In this document: positions 16,837 through 25,409 of the stretch, in pieces
Position numbering within the stretch: the first letter of the stretch is position 1
Layout: every line of letters starts with the position of its first letter
Assembly: GCF_012641275.1 (NCBI RefSeq)
Contig: NZ_JABAIA010000001.1
Location: 2,790,001 to 2,854,000 of the forward strand
DNA from: Chitinophaga varians
GTDB taxonomy: Bacteria > Bacteroidota > Bacteroidia > Chitinophagales > Chitinophagaceae
DNA: 64,000 nucleotides
Direction: 5' to 3'
The notes under the pieces: generated by a model
Seen by the model: only the letters and a program-made list of their open reading frames with translations
Database searches by the model: none
Told to the model about the DNA's origin: nothing
Program-made: the position numbers and the translations under genes

Positions 16837-18534
16837 TTATTTTTTCCGTGTACCCATTAACGTGCCTGACACATCCCAGAAGCTCTGGCTGGTACCGGCC
16901 GGGGCGCCCTGCGGGATAGCCACTTTAATGGTATGCTGTCCTGGTCCAAGGTCTGGCAGGGAAATAAATACCGGTGAAGTGAGCGTGCCGGGGCACCAGT
17001 TGGAGCGGCTCAGGTCTGAGGAAGACAATCCGTTGCCGAAGTTGCCGGATGCCGGGTTAGACAGGCGGTAAGTGCCACAGTCCGTACGCCAGGGAATAAA
17101 ATGATACCCCCTTTTTCCGTCAACGAATATTTCATTCTGTTTAGGGTTGAACTCATCGCCGCCGCCCCAGCCACCATGGCCGGTAGTGATATAACGCAAC
17201 TGGAGGTTATGCACTCCTTCAGGAATGTTGACGGTCACTGTCAGTGAATCTTTATCGAAAAGGGTAGGGTATTCCTGTCCGGCCATTTCCATCAGATTGG
17301 TCGTATTAAAAACAGGGTAGGTCCAATCCGGCTTGTTGCTGTTGTCATCTTCACCGTCGCCGGGATAGTATTTGAAGCGCAGGCTTACCTTATGGCCGCC
17401 TTTATCGTAGTTACCGATGTAAACGCCCAGCCACACTTCGCCCTGCAAGCGGTTTTGCAGTTCGGTGATATCCTGTTTGTACATCACGGAATCCGCCCAG
17501 TGATACCCTTTGATCTTCACCTGGTCATTGAAGTGGTGGACCCCAAAAGGAGTGAAGAAGCGCAGTATTTCCAGTGCCGGCAGATAGTTGTCTGTAGCCA
17601 CCATGCCCTGGTATTGTTTGCCGTTTTTGCCGGTGAATGCCGGTAGTGCGGCAGCGCCTTTGCGAAGGCCGTCCAGGAAAGAACCGGCTTTATCTGTAGG
17701 GACCATAAACACGGAACCCGTGCGGTCATAGGCGTCACCGTTAGAATACTGTACCAGTTCAGCGAACATGGTTTCCCCTTTTTGGGGAGCAGGAAGTTTT
17801 ACTTTTTTTAAGATGACGGTACCGCCGGCGTAGCGGTAAGTCACGCCAGTCTGGTCATCTGCGGGGTTTGCGATATTGTTGCCCCAGCTGATTTGTTCCT
17901 GGTCAAACACCGGCAGGGTAGTATAACGGCTTTCTATTACTTCGCGCATATAGGCCGCATCATCTACCTGCTGGCCCTGTTGGGCCGGCCATGCCAGTTC
18001 TGCCGTGGTAATTTTGCGGTATTCGATTTTTTTGGCGATCGTTTCACTGTTGCCATTGCGGACTACTTTGAGCACCAGTCCGAGTCCCGGGGCAACGGTC
18101 AGGTTAGGCGTGCCTTTGAGGGCGAGCTGATTAGTATACCATACTTCAATGGTGTTGGAGCGGATAAAGAGCCTGGCTTTCCGGCATACCAGTCCGAGGA
18201 TGGTGTCTGTACCAGGCAGCAGCTCCGGCTGTACATATTCCGTGAAAGGTTTCTTTAGCGTATAGATGTTCCCGTTAGGAGTGCCAAGTACCTGGAGGGT
18301 GGCTTTTTCGCCCAGTTCCAGGTATTGTTGTTCTTTGGCTGCGGGGCCACCGGGAACGATATGTGCCCTGTTGTGGTCGATGAACAGTTGCAGGCCGTTG
18401 CCTACCTCTTTTCCGTTGCTGCGCATCCCGTAGGTAATAACGGCGGCGGCGCTGTCGGTGCTTTTTTTCTTCTGTGCCTGTACCGGCTGGGCTGCAATGG
18501 CCATGCCGGTCAACAAAACCAGTAATCCTTTCAT
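16837..18534 (-). CDS. PNGase F-like peptide:N-glycosidase, secreted
   Basis: 565 residues from ATG 18534, which gives a signal peptide (M-K-G-L-L-V-L-L-T-G-M-A-I-A-A...A-Q-A). The upstream in-frame ATG at 18591 falls in the terminator of the previous gene and is rejected. The C-terminal 330 residues carry PNGase F hallmarks: M-F-A-E-L-V-Q-Y-S-N-G-D-A-Y-D-R-T-G-S-V-F, T-T-G-H-G-G-W-G-G-G-D-E-F, and W-R-T-D-C-G-T-Y-R with P-A-S-G-N-F. The N-terminal ~200 residues are an extra domain absent from the classic Elizabethkingia enzyme but present in many Bacteroidota homologues. Expected to cleave N-glycans from glycoproteins. No glycan-binding SusCD pair is nearby. Confidence 0.88.
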   Translation of the reverse strand: MKGLLVLLTGMAIAAQPVQAQKKKSTDSAAAVITYGMRSNGKEVGNGLQLFIDHNRAHIVPGGPAAKEQQYLELGEKATLQVLGTPNGNIYTLKKPFTEYVQPELLPGTDTILGLVCRKARLFIRSNTIEVWYTNQLALKGTPNLTVAPGLGLVLKVVRNGNSETIAKKIEYRKITTAELAWPAQQGQQVDDAAYMREVIESRYTTLPVFDQEQISWGNNIANPADDQTGVTYRYAGGTVILKKVKLPAPQKGETMFAELVQYSNGDAYDRTGSVFMVPTDKAGSFLDGLRKGAAALPAFTGKNGKQYQGMVATDNYLPALEILRFFTPFGVHHFNDQVKIKGYHWADSVMYKQDITELQNRLQGEVWLGVYIGNYDKGGHKVSLRFKYYPGDGEDDNSNKPDWTYPVFNTTNLMEMAGQEYPTLFDKDSLTVTVNIPEGVHNLQLRYITTGHGGWGGGDEFNPKQNEIFVDGKRGYHFIPWRTDCGTYRLSNPASGNFGNGLSSSDLSRSNWCPGTLTSPVFISLPDLGPGQHTIKVAIPQGAPAGTSQSFWDVSGTLMGTRKK

Positions 18535-18559
18535 TGTCGCTATATCTGTCTTAAAAAAT

Positions 18560-18592
18560 AAAAAAGCACAGCCACTAAGACTGTGCTTCATT
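18560..18592 (-). terminator. Rho-independent terminator of the Nfu gene
   Basis: AAGCACAG (18564-18571) pairs perfectly with CTGTGCTT (18581-18588); on the minus strand it is followed by a run of U. It lies between the Nfu stop and the PNGase start. Confidence 0.85.
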
Positions 18593-18619
18593 TAACACTA
18601 TCATTCACTCAACTATGGC

Positions 18620-19216
18620 TTATTCAGCTTCTGCCACTACTTCCTTCACTTCCGGTATCATACGCTTCATCATGCCTTCGATGCCGGCTTTGAGCGTAAT
18701 CATGGAAGAGGGGCAGCCTGAACAGGAACCCTGTAACATCAGTGTAACCGTACCGGCTTCGTAGTTTTTGAACTGAATGGCGCCGCCATCCATTTCTACC
18801 GCAGGTTTCACGTAGTTTTCCAACAGTTCCTTGATTCTTTTTACCACGTCGCTGTCATCTGCGCTAACGGCGTTGCTGGCGGTGTCTTTGGTCACTACCA
18901 CTTCGTCTTCGTTGATAACAGGTCGGTTATCCTCCAGGTATTCCTTCAGGAAGGCTTTTACGGTGGGGATTATATCGTCCCAGTCTGTTTCACTGGTTTT
19001 GGTAAGCGTAATGAAATTGGCCATAATGAACACGCCCCTGATGAAAGGGAAGCTGAACAGTTCTATCGCCAATGGTGATGGTTTAGCGCTGGCCTCATCC
19101 GGAAAATCGATGCTCTTGCCTGGATACAACAGTTTGTTGGCCACAAACTTCATTGTTTCCGGGTTGGGCGTCATTTCCGTATATATGCTGATGATCGGAT
19201 TTCCTGTTTTAATCAT
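18620..19216 (-). CDS. Nfu/NifU-type iron-sulfur scaffold protein
   Basis: 198 residues in two domains: an N-terminal Nfu_N domain (T-P-N-P-E-T-M-K-F, then P-F-I-R-G-V-F-I-M-A-N-F-I-T-L-T-K) and a C-terminal NifU_C domain with the cluster cysteines in G-S-C-S-G-C-P-S-S (about residues 166-174). Two such chains hold one [4Fe-4S] cluster between them and pass it to apo-enzymes. Client [Fe-S] enzymes in the window include NadA and both GltB and GltD. A minus-strand TACCTTTG box at 19236-19243 precedes it. Monocistronic. Confidence 0.93.
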   Translation of the reverse strand: MIKTGNPIISIYTEMTPNPETMKFVANKLLYPGKSIDFPDEASAKPSPLAIELFSFPFIRGVFIMANFITLTKTSETDWDDIIPTVKAFLKEYLEDNRPVINEDEVVVTKDTASNAVSADDSDVVKRIKELLENYVKPAVEMDGGAIQFKNYEAGTVTLMLQGSCSGCPSSMITLKAGIEGMMKRMIPEVKEVVAEAE

Positions 19217-19235
19217 TTTATCCTAATTTACCTGA

Positions 19236-19243
19236 CAAAGGTA
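19236..19243 (-). promoter_or_regulatory. Putative -7 box for the Nfu gene
   Basis: CAAAGGTA on the plus strand reads TACCTTTG on the minus strand, 19 bases before the ATG. Confidence 0.45.
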
Positions 19244-19369
19244 GCACTTTCCGGGCAGAATTTTTGCCCGCAGAAAGGGAAACCTCATCGAATTTTACAA
19301 TAACGTTATAAGCGGCAACAATATCCTTCCCCTAACGCCGTCCCCTAAATCAAATTAAAATTTAAGGTC

Positions 19370-19885
19370 ATGTTATTGAAAGAACTTTCTCCCAAAATCC
19401 TGGCTGCGCTCAACCAACAGGTGGAAATGGAGGCAGCCTCCTCCCAGTATTACCTCGCTATGGCCTCTTGGGCCGAAGTACAGGGCTACAACGGCACCGC
19501 ACAGTTCCTCTATCGCCATTCCGACGAAGAACGGACGCACATGCTGAAACTACTGAAATACATCAATGAGAGAGGCGCCCACGGCCTGGTGCCCGCACTG
19601 AAGCAGCCCGAGCACCAGTTCAAAAACATCCAGGCCGTTTTTGACCTCGTATTTAAACACGAGCTGGCAGTATCCAAAGAAATCAATAACCTGGTGGACC
19701 TCTGCCTGTTTGAAAAAGATTATGCCACGCACAATTTCATGCAATGGTATGTAACTGAACAGATTGAAGAGGAACGTATGGCCCGGCATATCCTTGATAA
19801 GCTGAAGCTCATCGGTGAAGACAAAGGCGGTCTTTACATCTTTGACCGTGATCTGGCGACGCTGGACACAGCCGACAAGTACTGA
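19370..19885 (+). CDS. Ferritin (non-heme, bacterial FtnA type)
   Basis: 171 residues of four-helix ferritin. Ferroxidase residues are visible: Q-V-E-M-E-A-A-S-S-Q-Y-Y-L-A-M (Glu and Tyr in helix A), H-S-D-E-E-R-T-H-M (Glu and His in helix B) and the W-Y-V-T-E-Q-I-E-E-E helix. No haem methionine typical of bacterioferritin. It oxidises and stores iron as a 24-mer in the cytoplasm. No Fur box is obvious in the 150-bp gap before it; it faces away from the Nfu gene. Confidence 0.95.
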   Translation: MLLKELSPKILAALNQQVEMEAASSQYYLAMASWAEVQGYNGTAQFLYRHSDEERTHMLKLLKYINERGAHGLVPALKQPEHQFKNIQAVFDLVFKHELAVSKEINNLVDLCLFEKDYATHNFMQWYVTEQIEEERMARHILDKLKLIGEDKGGLYIFDRDLATLDTADKY

Positions 19886-19925
19886 TATTATTAAATTTTA
19901 CATTTATTTTTTTCAGGCGGCTTAG

Positions 19926-19933
19926 TACTTTTG
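19926..19933 (+). promoter_or_regulatory. Putative -7 box for methylglyoxal synthase
   Basis: TACTTTTG lies 6 bases before the ATG at 19940, again implying an almost leaderless transcript. Confidence 0.4.
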
Positions 19934-19939
19934 CAGCAT

Positions 19940-20392
19940 ATGCAGACAATCAAAACGCTGAAAGCACGCAAAAGGATCGCCCTGATTGCACACGACCACA
20001 AAAAGGCCGAACTGATAGAATGGGCGACCTACAACAAAACGGTACTGAGCCGCCATGAACTGTACGCTACCGGCACCACCGGCAAACTGATCGAGGAAGC
20101 ACTGGACGTTTCCGTGAGAAAGTTGCTGAGCGGTCCGCTGGGCGGCGACCAGCAGATTGGTGCCCTCGTTGCGGAAGGCGCACTTGACGTGATCATCTTC
20201 TTCTGGGACCCCATGGAAGCCCTGCCTCATGATCCGGACATCAAAGCTCTGCTGCGGCTTGGCGTGGTATGGAACATCCCGGTGGCCTGTAACCGCGCTT
20301 CTGCCGACTTCCTGCTGACATCCCCGCTGATGCACCAGGACTATGAAGTAATCCTGCCTGACTATAGCCAGTACCTGAAACGGAAAGTGTAG
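19940..20392 (+). CDS. mgsA: Methylglyoxal synthase
   Basis: 150 residues. Signatures: I-A-L-I-A-H-D-H-K-K (phosphate and catalytic region), L-Y-A-T-G-T-T-G, L-S-G-P-L-G-G-D-Q-Q-I-G-A and I-I-F-F-W-D-P, then N-R-A-S-A-D-F. The catalytic aspartate in G-G-D-Q-Q is present. It converts dihydroxyacetone phosphate to methylglyoxal and phosphate, a bypass when sugar phosphates build up. The start is ATG 19940; the track-like TTG three codons upstream overlaps the promoter box and is rejected. Confidence 0.96.
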   Translation: MQTIKTLKARKRIALIAHDHKKAELIEWATYNKTVLSRHELYATGTTGKLIEEALDVSVRKLLSGPLGGDQQIGALVAEGALDVIIFFWDPMEALPHDPDIKALLRLGVVWNIPVACNRASADFLLTSPLMHQDYEVILPDYSQYLKRKV

Positions 20393-20475
20393 TCCCACCT
20401 TTTAAATTCCCCGTTTTTATGCTCTGCAGCGATGCTGCGCCGGGAAATTTCCGTACTTTGATAGAAAGCTTCGGA

Positions 20476-22335
20476 ATGAGACCGTTTTTTCCCATTTTAT
20501 TAACCATCCTCACTATACACTTTCAGAGCCTGGCCCAAGACAGCAGCAAAGTATCACAGGACTCTACCGCCAACGCACAACTCATTGCTACCACCCGGCT
20601 GCTTCGGGAAAGCGACTCTCTGATCAAAGCAGATGCCGCTGCCAAAGCCTCACTGGAAGAGCAAATCCTCCAGCTGAGCAACAGCAGCAACCAACGGAAA
20701 AAAGAACTGGAACAACAACTCGCCAATATCGAACAAACCGACTCCCTGAAGAAAGCCCGGCAACGGGAACGCATACTCCAGATGAAAGCCATTTCCCAGG
20801 GGATACCCGTAGCGCCCTTCGGCGACACCCTGTTCCGTGTATATAATAAACTGGGCCCGTTCAAACCCAGCGACCGCGCCGCCAATATCTCCCGTAAACT
20901 GCAACTGATAGAGAAAGATCCGTTCTATTCACCGGACTCCATCATCGTAGTGCCCAACGAAAACAATATTGACGTAGCCTACAACGACCTGATCATCCAG
21001 ACCATCACAGATGACGATGCGCTCTGGCTGGACCAGGACAAGGCACAGGTGGCCGCCGGATATGCGGCGATCATCCGCAAAGCCATCAGGGAACAAAAAG
21101 CACAGCACAGCGTTCAGTATATCCTGGTGCGCCTTGGCTGGCTGTTGCTGATACTGGTGGTGCTGGGCGTTATCATTTTCGGGATCAACCGCATGTTCAG
21201 AGCGCTTCGCAGAAGACTCGTCCGCGAAAAAGACCGGTACGTCAAAGGCGTGAAAGTAAAAAACTATGCCCTGCTGAATCAGCAGAAACAGCTCGGCATC
21301 ATTTACAGCGCGCTCGGCATTGCACGCGTTGTGCTTATCCTGTTGGTCTTATACCTTACCCTGCCGCTGATTTTCGGCATCTTTCCATGGACCAGGGGTA
21401 TCGCAGACAAGCTGACAGACTGGACCTTGTCGCCCGTCAAAGCAATCCTGTCGGGCGTTTTCCATTATCTGCCCAAACTGCTTACCATCCTGGTGATATA
21501 TGTGGTAACGCGGCTGCTCGTTAAACTGGTCAACTATCTCGCCAGTGAAATAGCCTGCGGCAACCTGAAAATAAACGGCTTTTATACAGACTGGGCCTTG
21601 CCCACGGCCAGCGGCATCAAATTCCTGCTGTATGCGTTTATGTTCGTTGTCATCTTCCCTTATCTGCCCGGGTCCGATTCCAAGGTGTTCCAGGGCGTGT
21701 CCGTTTTCCTGGGCATCCTTTTCTCGCTGGGGTCATCGTCCGCCATTTCCAATGTAGTAGCGGGCTTCGTGATCACTTACATGCGCCCTTTTAAAATAGG
21801 GGACCGTATCCGGCTTGGAGAGATTACCGGCGACGTGATAGAAAAGAACCTGCTGGTGACCCGTTTACGCACCACCAAAAACGAAGAGATCACTGTGCCC
21901 AATGCCAGTATCCTCAACGGACATACTGTTAACTTCACCTCCTCCAGCAAGGACCTTGGACTGATCCTGCACACAACTGTCACTATTGGATATGACGTTC
22001 CATGGAAGCAGGTGCATGCGCTGCTTGTCCGCGCAGCCCTGGCCACAGATGGTATTCAAAAAGACCGTGAACCTTTTGTCTTGCAGACCGCGCTCAACGA
22101 TTTTTCTGTTGCCTATGAAATCAATGCCTATACTGAGGAGTCTCACCGGATGAATGAAATCTATTCCCGGCTAAACCAGCAGATACAGGACCATTTCAAT
22201 GAAGCCGGCGTAGAAATCATGTCGCCGCAATACCATGCGCACCGCGACGGGAACGCCTCTACCATTCCCCCTTCCTATATGCCGGGAAATTATGAGCCTC
22301 CTGCCTTTAAAGTAAAAGTGGACAATAAGCCATAA
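20476..22335 (+). CDS. MscS-type mechanosensitive channel with long periplasmic N-terminus
   Basis: 619 residues from ATG 20476, which begins a signal peptide (M-R-P-F-F-P-I-L-L-T-I-L-T). The ATG at 20419 would add 19 residues ahead of it and is less likely. A Ser/Gln/Glu-rich coiled coil (about 40-110) precedes several membrane helices, then the MscS pore helix and beta domain: G-S-S-S-A-I-S-N-V-V-A-G-F-V-I-T-Y and P-F-K-I-G-D-R-I-R-L-G, with V-P-N-A-S-I-L-N following. The large N-terminal domain recalls MscK/YbiO/YnaI-like members. Probably relieves turgor on osmotic downshift. Confidence 0.9.
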   Translation: MRPFFPILLTILTIHFQSLAQDSSKVSQDSTANAQLIATTRLLRESDSLIKADAAAKASLEEQILQLSNSSNQRKKELEQQLANIEQTDSLKKARQRERILQMKAISQGIPVAPFGDTLFRVYNKLGPFKPSDRAANISRKLQLIEKDPFYSPDSIIVVPNENNIDVAYNDLIIQTITDDDALWLDQDKAQVAAGYAAIIRKAIREQKAQHSVQYILVRLGWLLLILVVLGVIIFGINRMFRALRRRLVREKDRYVKGVKVKNYALLNQQKQLGIIYSALGIARVVLILLVLYLTLPLIFGIFPWTRGIADKLTDWTLSPVKAILSGVFHYLPKLLTILVIYVVTRLLVKLVNYLASEIACGNLKINGFYTDWALPTASGIKFLLYAFMFVVIFPYLPGSDSKVFQGVSVFLGILFSLGSSSAISNVVAGFVITYMRPFKIGDRIRLGEITGDVIEKNLLVTRLRTTKNEEITVPNASILNGHTVNFTSSSKDLGLILHTTVTIGYDVPWKQVHALLVRAALATDGIQKDREPFVLQTALNDFSVAYEINAYTEESHRMNEIYSRLNQQIQDHFNEAGVEIMSPQYHAHRDGNASTIPPSYMPGNYEPPAFKVKVDNKP

Positions 22336-22408
22336 GAATCATCTAATTAAGCAAGCAAACAGGCTTCCTTTTTGCTATTTTCGCATCTTACGGTTTAAAG
22401 TAAGGCAG

Positions 22409-23950
22409 ATGTTGAAGCAGTTATTAGCCGGTGTGGCCCTTTGTGCGGGCCTCACACAACAGGTATGGGCGCAGTTGCCGCCCAAAAGGGAAATGCGCGG
22501 GGTATGGATCGCTACAGTGGAAAATATTGACTGGCCTTCCAAACGCGGTTTACCAACAGAACAACAAAAACAGGAGTTTATAGATCTGCTCAATCAGATG
22601 CAGCGCAATGGCATGAATACAGTCGTAGCACAGGTACGTCCTGCAACTGACGCATTCTATGCCTCCCCGTACGAGCCCTGGTCCGAATACCTGACCGGCA
22701 TCCAGGGACAGGCGCCCAATCCTTACTATGACCCGCTTCAATTCATGATTGAAGAAACACATAAACGGGGCATGGAATTCCACGCCTGGTTCAATCCCTA
22801 CAGAGCTGTATTCAACGCAAGCCGCAGCAGCGTGGCCGCCAATCATATCACCCGCCTGAAACCGCAATGGTTCCTCACTTATGACAATAAAAAGTACTTC
22901 GACCCGGGTATTCCGGAAGTACGGAACTATGTGACCATGGTAGTACGGGACGTAGTGAAAAGATATGATATCGATGCGGTACACTTCGACGACTATTTTT
23001 ATCCTTACCGGGTGCCTGGCAAAGAATTTCCGGACAATGTTTCCTACCGCCTGTACGGCAACGGGATGATGAAAGATGACTGGCGCAGGGCCAATGTGGA
23101 CGCCATCATCGAAATGCTCAGTGTGGCCATCAAAGCAGAAAAGCCCTGGGTGAAATTCGGTATCAGTCCGTTTGGCGTGTGGCGCGATCGCAGCAGAGAC
23201 CCCGAAGGATCTTACACACATGGCGGCATGACCAACTATGACGACCTGTACGCCGATATTTTAAAATGGCTGAAAAAAGGCTGGATAGATTACGCCGCAC
23301 CACAGTTGTATTGGGAACGCGGCCATCGTCTGGCAGACTATGAAGTGCTGCTCAACTGGTGGAGCCAGCATGGCTATGGCCGGCAGATATATATCGGGCA
23401 TGGCGTGTACCGCCTCGGCAGCAACCCCGCCTGGAAAAATCCGCGGGAACTGCCTATGCAGATTGAAGAATCCAGAACACTTAATACTATACAAGGCAGC
23501 ATCTTCTACAGCGCCAAATCTTTCCGCGGCAACCCGTTGGGCATCGAAGACTCGCTGCGCAACCACTATTACAAATACCCGGCGCTGCGCCCCGTCATGG
23601 CATGGCTGCCTAATACCACGCCTGACCCGCCATACTTCATCGATGCCTTCGAAAGGCCCGGTGGACTGGAGATCCACTGGACAGATGACGATACCAGCGG
23701 CCGTACCAAACAATATGTGCTGTACCGTTTTGAAGCCAACGAGCCAATTAACGCTACCGACCCTACGAAAATTCTGGCCATACTGCCTCAATCATCTGAC
23801 CCGGAATACAAAGACCAGACTTATGTAAAAGGCAAGACCTATACATACGTAGTCACCGCGCTGGACCGGCTTCAAAATGAGAGCCACCTCAGCGAGCCAC
23901 TACGGATGGAAATCAAAAACGGTAAAACGACTTTTATCTTTGAACCCTGA
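22409..23950 (+). CDS. Secreted GH10-like glycoside hydrolase (GHL10, YngK type)
   Basis: 513 residues with a signal peptide (M-L-K-Q-L-L-A-G-V-A-L-C-A-G...W-A-Q). The TIM-barrel part (about residues 28-340) has the GHL10 pattern: E-M-R-G-V-W-I-A-T-V-E-N-I-D-W-P-S, V-V-A-Q-V-R-P-A-T-D-A-F-Y, F-H-A-W-F-N-P-Y-R, A-V-H-F-D-D-Y-F-Y-P and F-G-I-S-P-F-G-V-W-R. A fibronectin-III-like domain (about 425-505) ends the protein. Characterised GHL10-related enzymes cut peptidoglycan-like or glycosaminoglycan-type glycans; the substrate here is unknown. The C1/PNGase neighbours fit a scavenging secretome. Confidence 0.9.
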   Translation: MLKQLLAGVALCAGLTQQVWAQLPPKREMRGVWIATVENIDWPSKRGLPTEQQKQEFIDLLNQMQRNGMNTVVAQVRPATDAFYASPYEPWSEYLTGIQGQAPNPYYDPLQFMIEETHKRGMEFHAWFNPYRAVFNASRSSVAANHITRLKPQWFLTYDNKKYFDPGIPEVRNYVTMVVRDVVKRYDIDAVHFDDYFYPYRVPGKEFPDNVSYRLYGNGMMKDDWRRANVDAIIEMLSVAIKAEKPWVKFGISPFGVWRDRSRDPEGSYTHGGMTNYDDLYADILKWLKKGWIDYAAPQLYWERGHRLADYEVLLNWWSQHGYGRQIYIGHGVYRLGSNPAWKNPRELPMQIEESRTLNTIQGSIFYSAKSFRGNPLGIEDSLRNHYYKYPALRPVMAWLPNTTPDPPYFIDAFERPGGLEIHWTDDDTSGRTKQYVLYRFEANEPINATDPTKILAILPQSSDPEYKDQTYVKGKTYTYVVTALDRLQNESHLSEPLRMEIKNGKTTFIFEP

Positions 23951-23960
23951 CAGATAGGGG

Positions 23961-23994
23961 ACAGGCGCGTGTATTAAAAAATAAACGCGCCTGT
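23961..23994. terminator. Hairpin shared by two convergent gene ends
   Basis: ACAGGCGCGT (23961-23970) pairs with ACGCGCCTGT (23985-23994). It lies over the last codons of the minus-strand gene; the loop rather than the tail is U-rich, so termination strength is uncertain. Confidence 0.5.
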
Positions 23995-25065
23995 TTCCAT
24001 GTCGATAGCGGTGGCATCAGGACTTACCTTCAGGGCAGGAAATGCATCAGCGCTGACCATATGCCCGCTGCCGGATGCTATCATGGCGCCCAGTACGCCC
24101 CCCAGTACAGCACCCACAACTGCCGAGCGACTACGGTCACGGCTGTCTTTAAGATAACGGGAAAGCACATACCCATAGTTCAACCGCTCCAGCTGGACCA
24201 GCTTTCCATCCAGATAACGAAACACGTTGCCATCTTTCACAATAGCCCAGCAGGATCTGACCCGTCCTTTCCGGCCATCCGCCGTTGTGCCGATGATATC
24301 AACCCATTCATATTCGTATTCCCCTTTTTTGATTTCAAACTGTGTGAGGCCGGGAGCGTTTTTCCGGAATTCCTCAAAATTTTGATATACCCCGTCTTTC
24401 ATTTGCGGCGCTGTTAAAGCCGGCATTTGTCTTCTTTGCAGGTGACGCTGAATAATATCGGTTTTAGTAAGCGACACATCAGATTTTTCCGGCGCTTTCT
24501 GCAGCAGTTCCATAAAAGCACTGGCAATAAACTGGTGATGTTTCTTTGTCAATCCTATCCCCCTGTTTAGTTTGGCTTCGTCCATGGCATACAGCCGTTT
24601 GTAAGTCTGTCCGTCTGTTGAACCATAGGCAGTGGCCTTCAGGCGGATAAACGCTTTTTCACCTACGCTGCCTGGTTGTTCCCCGATCCGCAGATCATCC
24701 ACTATCCATAGTAGTTTGGTCCCCTCCGCCGTATACAGATGAGAAAATGCATTTTCAACGAATTCAGACAGGTAGGCTGTCATTTCTTTATCAGGGGAGG
24801 CGTGCATCCAGCGGGAGCCGAGTGATATGAAGCCGAGATATGCTGTATCCCAGGTGGCGTTGACCACTTCAATGCCACTGATTTTTTGCGGCAGTTTATC
24901 GGCCGTCAGTAGTTTTTCTTTTCCCAGTGTGATAATTCCTTTGCCCAGATCAATCTGCTGTTGGGATTTTGCCGGAGTTATCTCATCGGTGGGATATTGT
25001 GCCATAGCGGCCATTCCCCAGACGGTTAACACTGCCGAAAGCAGCAGCGCTTGTTTTGTTGACAT
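23974..25065 (-). CDS. Hypothetical secreted protein with a KxGxYxxFxEFRxNxP module
   Basis: 363 residues with a signal peptide (M-S-T-K-Q-A-L-L-L-S-A-V-L-T-V-W-G-M-A-A-M-A-Q). The middle (about residues 223-300) has M-K-D-G-V-Y-Q-N-F-E-E-F-R-K-N-A-P, then an S-C-W-A-I-V-K-D-G-N-V-F-R-Y strand. The same pattern occurs in the gene at 31799. A glycine-zipper-like hydrophobic stretch (G-A-V-L-G-G-V-L-G-A-M-I-A) is near the C-terminus. The first half, with W-I-V-D-D-L-R-I-G, is like other Bacteroidota secreted proteins of unknown role. No function assigned. Confidence 0.72.
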   Translation of the reverse strand: MSTKQALLLSAVLTVWGMAAMAQYPTDEITPAKSQQQIDLGKGIITLGKEKLLTADKLPQKISGIEVVNATWDTAYLGFISLGSRWMHASPDKEMTAYLSEFVENAFSHLYTAEGTKLLWIVDDLRIGEQPGSVGEKAFIRLKATAYGSTDGQTYKRLYAMDEAKLNRGIGLTKKHHQFIASAFMELLQKAPEKSDVSLTKTDIIQRHLQRRQMPALTAPQMKDGVYQNFEEFRKNAPGLTQFEIKKGEYEYEWVDIIGTTADGRKGRVRSCWAIVKDGNVFRYLDGKLVQLERLNYGYVLSRYLKDSRDRSRSAVVGAVLGGVLGAMIASGSGHMVSADAFPALKVSPDATAIDMETGAFIF

Positions 25066-25409
25066 TATATTATATATGAATGATAGATATAGGTCGCTGT
25101 TAATGATAATTCCCCGAAATTAATCAAAAGCAGCTATCATCACGCTTAATCATTTTAGTCCCCCTGGTTGACAATCCTCCTGCAACCTGCCGCCCGGAAT
25201 CCAGGCCCCATCGCAGTCATTTTTCTATAAATTCTAACAATAAGGGACATAATTTTATTTTTTTCTAAATTTTTCGCTTCTATCAAAAATTTATATAAAA
25301 AATACAGCATTCCTTTAGTATCTTTAAACCGTTCCCGAATTATATCGTACACCACCCATCGACGAAAGTCAGAAGGGAGGAGTGTATCAAAGAAAAAAAT
25401 CTAAACCAA
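25066..25409. other. Intergenic region ahead of gltB
   Basis: A 344-bp AT-rich gap between divergent genes. I see a weak TATCTTTA box at 25319-25326 and a purine-rich AGAAGGGAGGAG at about 25369-25381, too far from the gltB ATG to be a Shine-Dalgarno. No small gene or riboswitch recognised. Confidence 0.4.

Noticed and set aside
18535..18591. ATG 18591 as the PNGase start
   Set aside because: It would lie inside the Nfu gene terminator and would put 19 residues before a clean signal peptide.
25369..25381. AGAAGGGAGGAG as a Shine-Dalgarno for gltB
   Set aside because: It is about 30 bases from the ATG, and Bacteroidota rarely use Shine-Dalgarno pairing.
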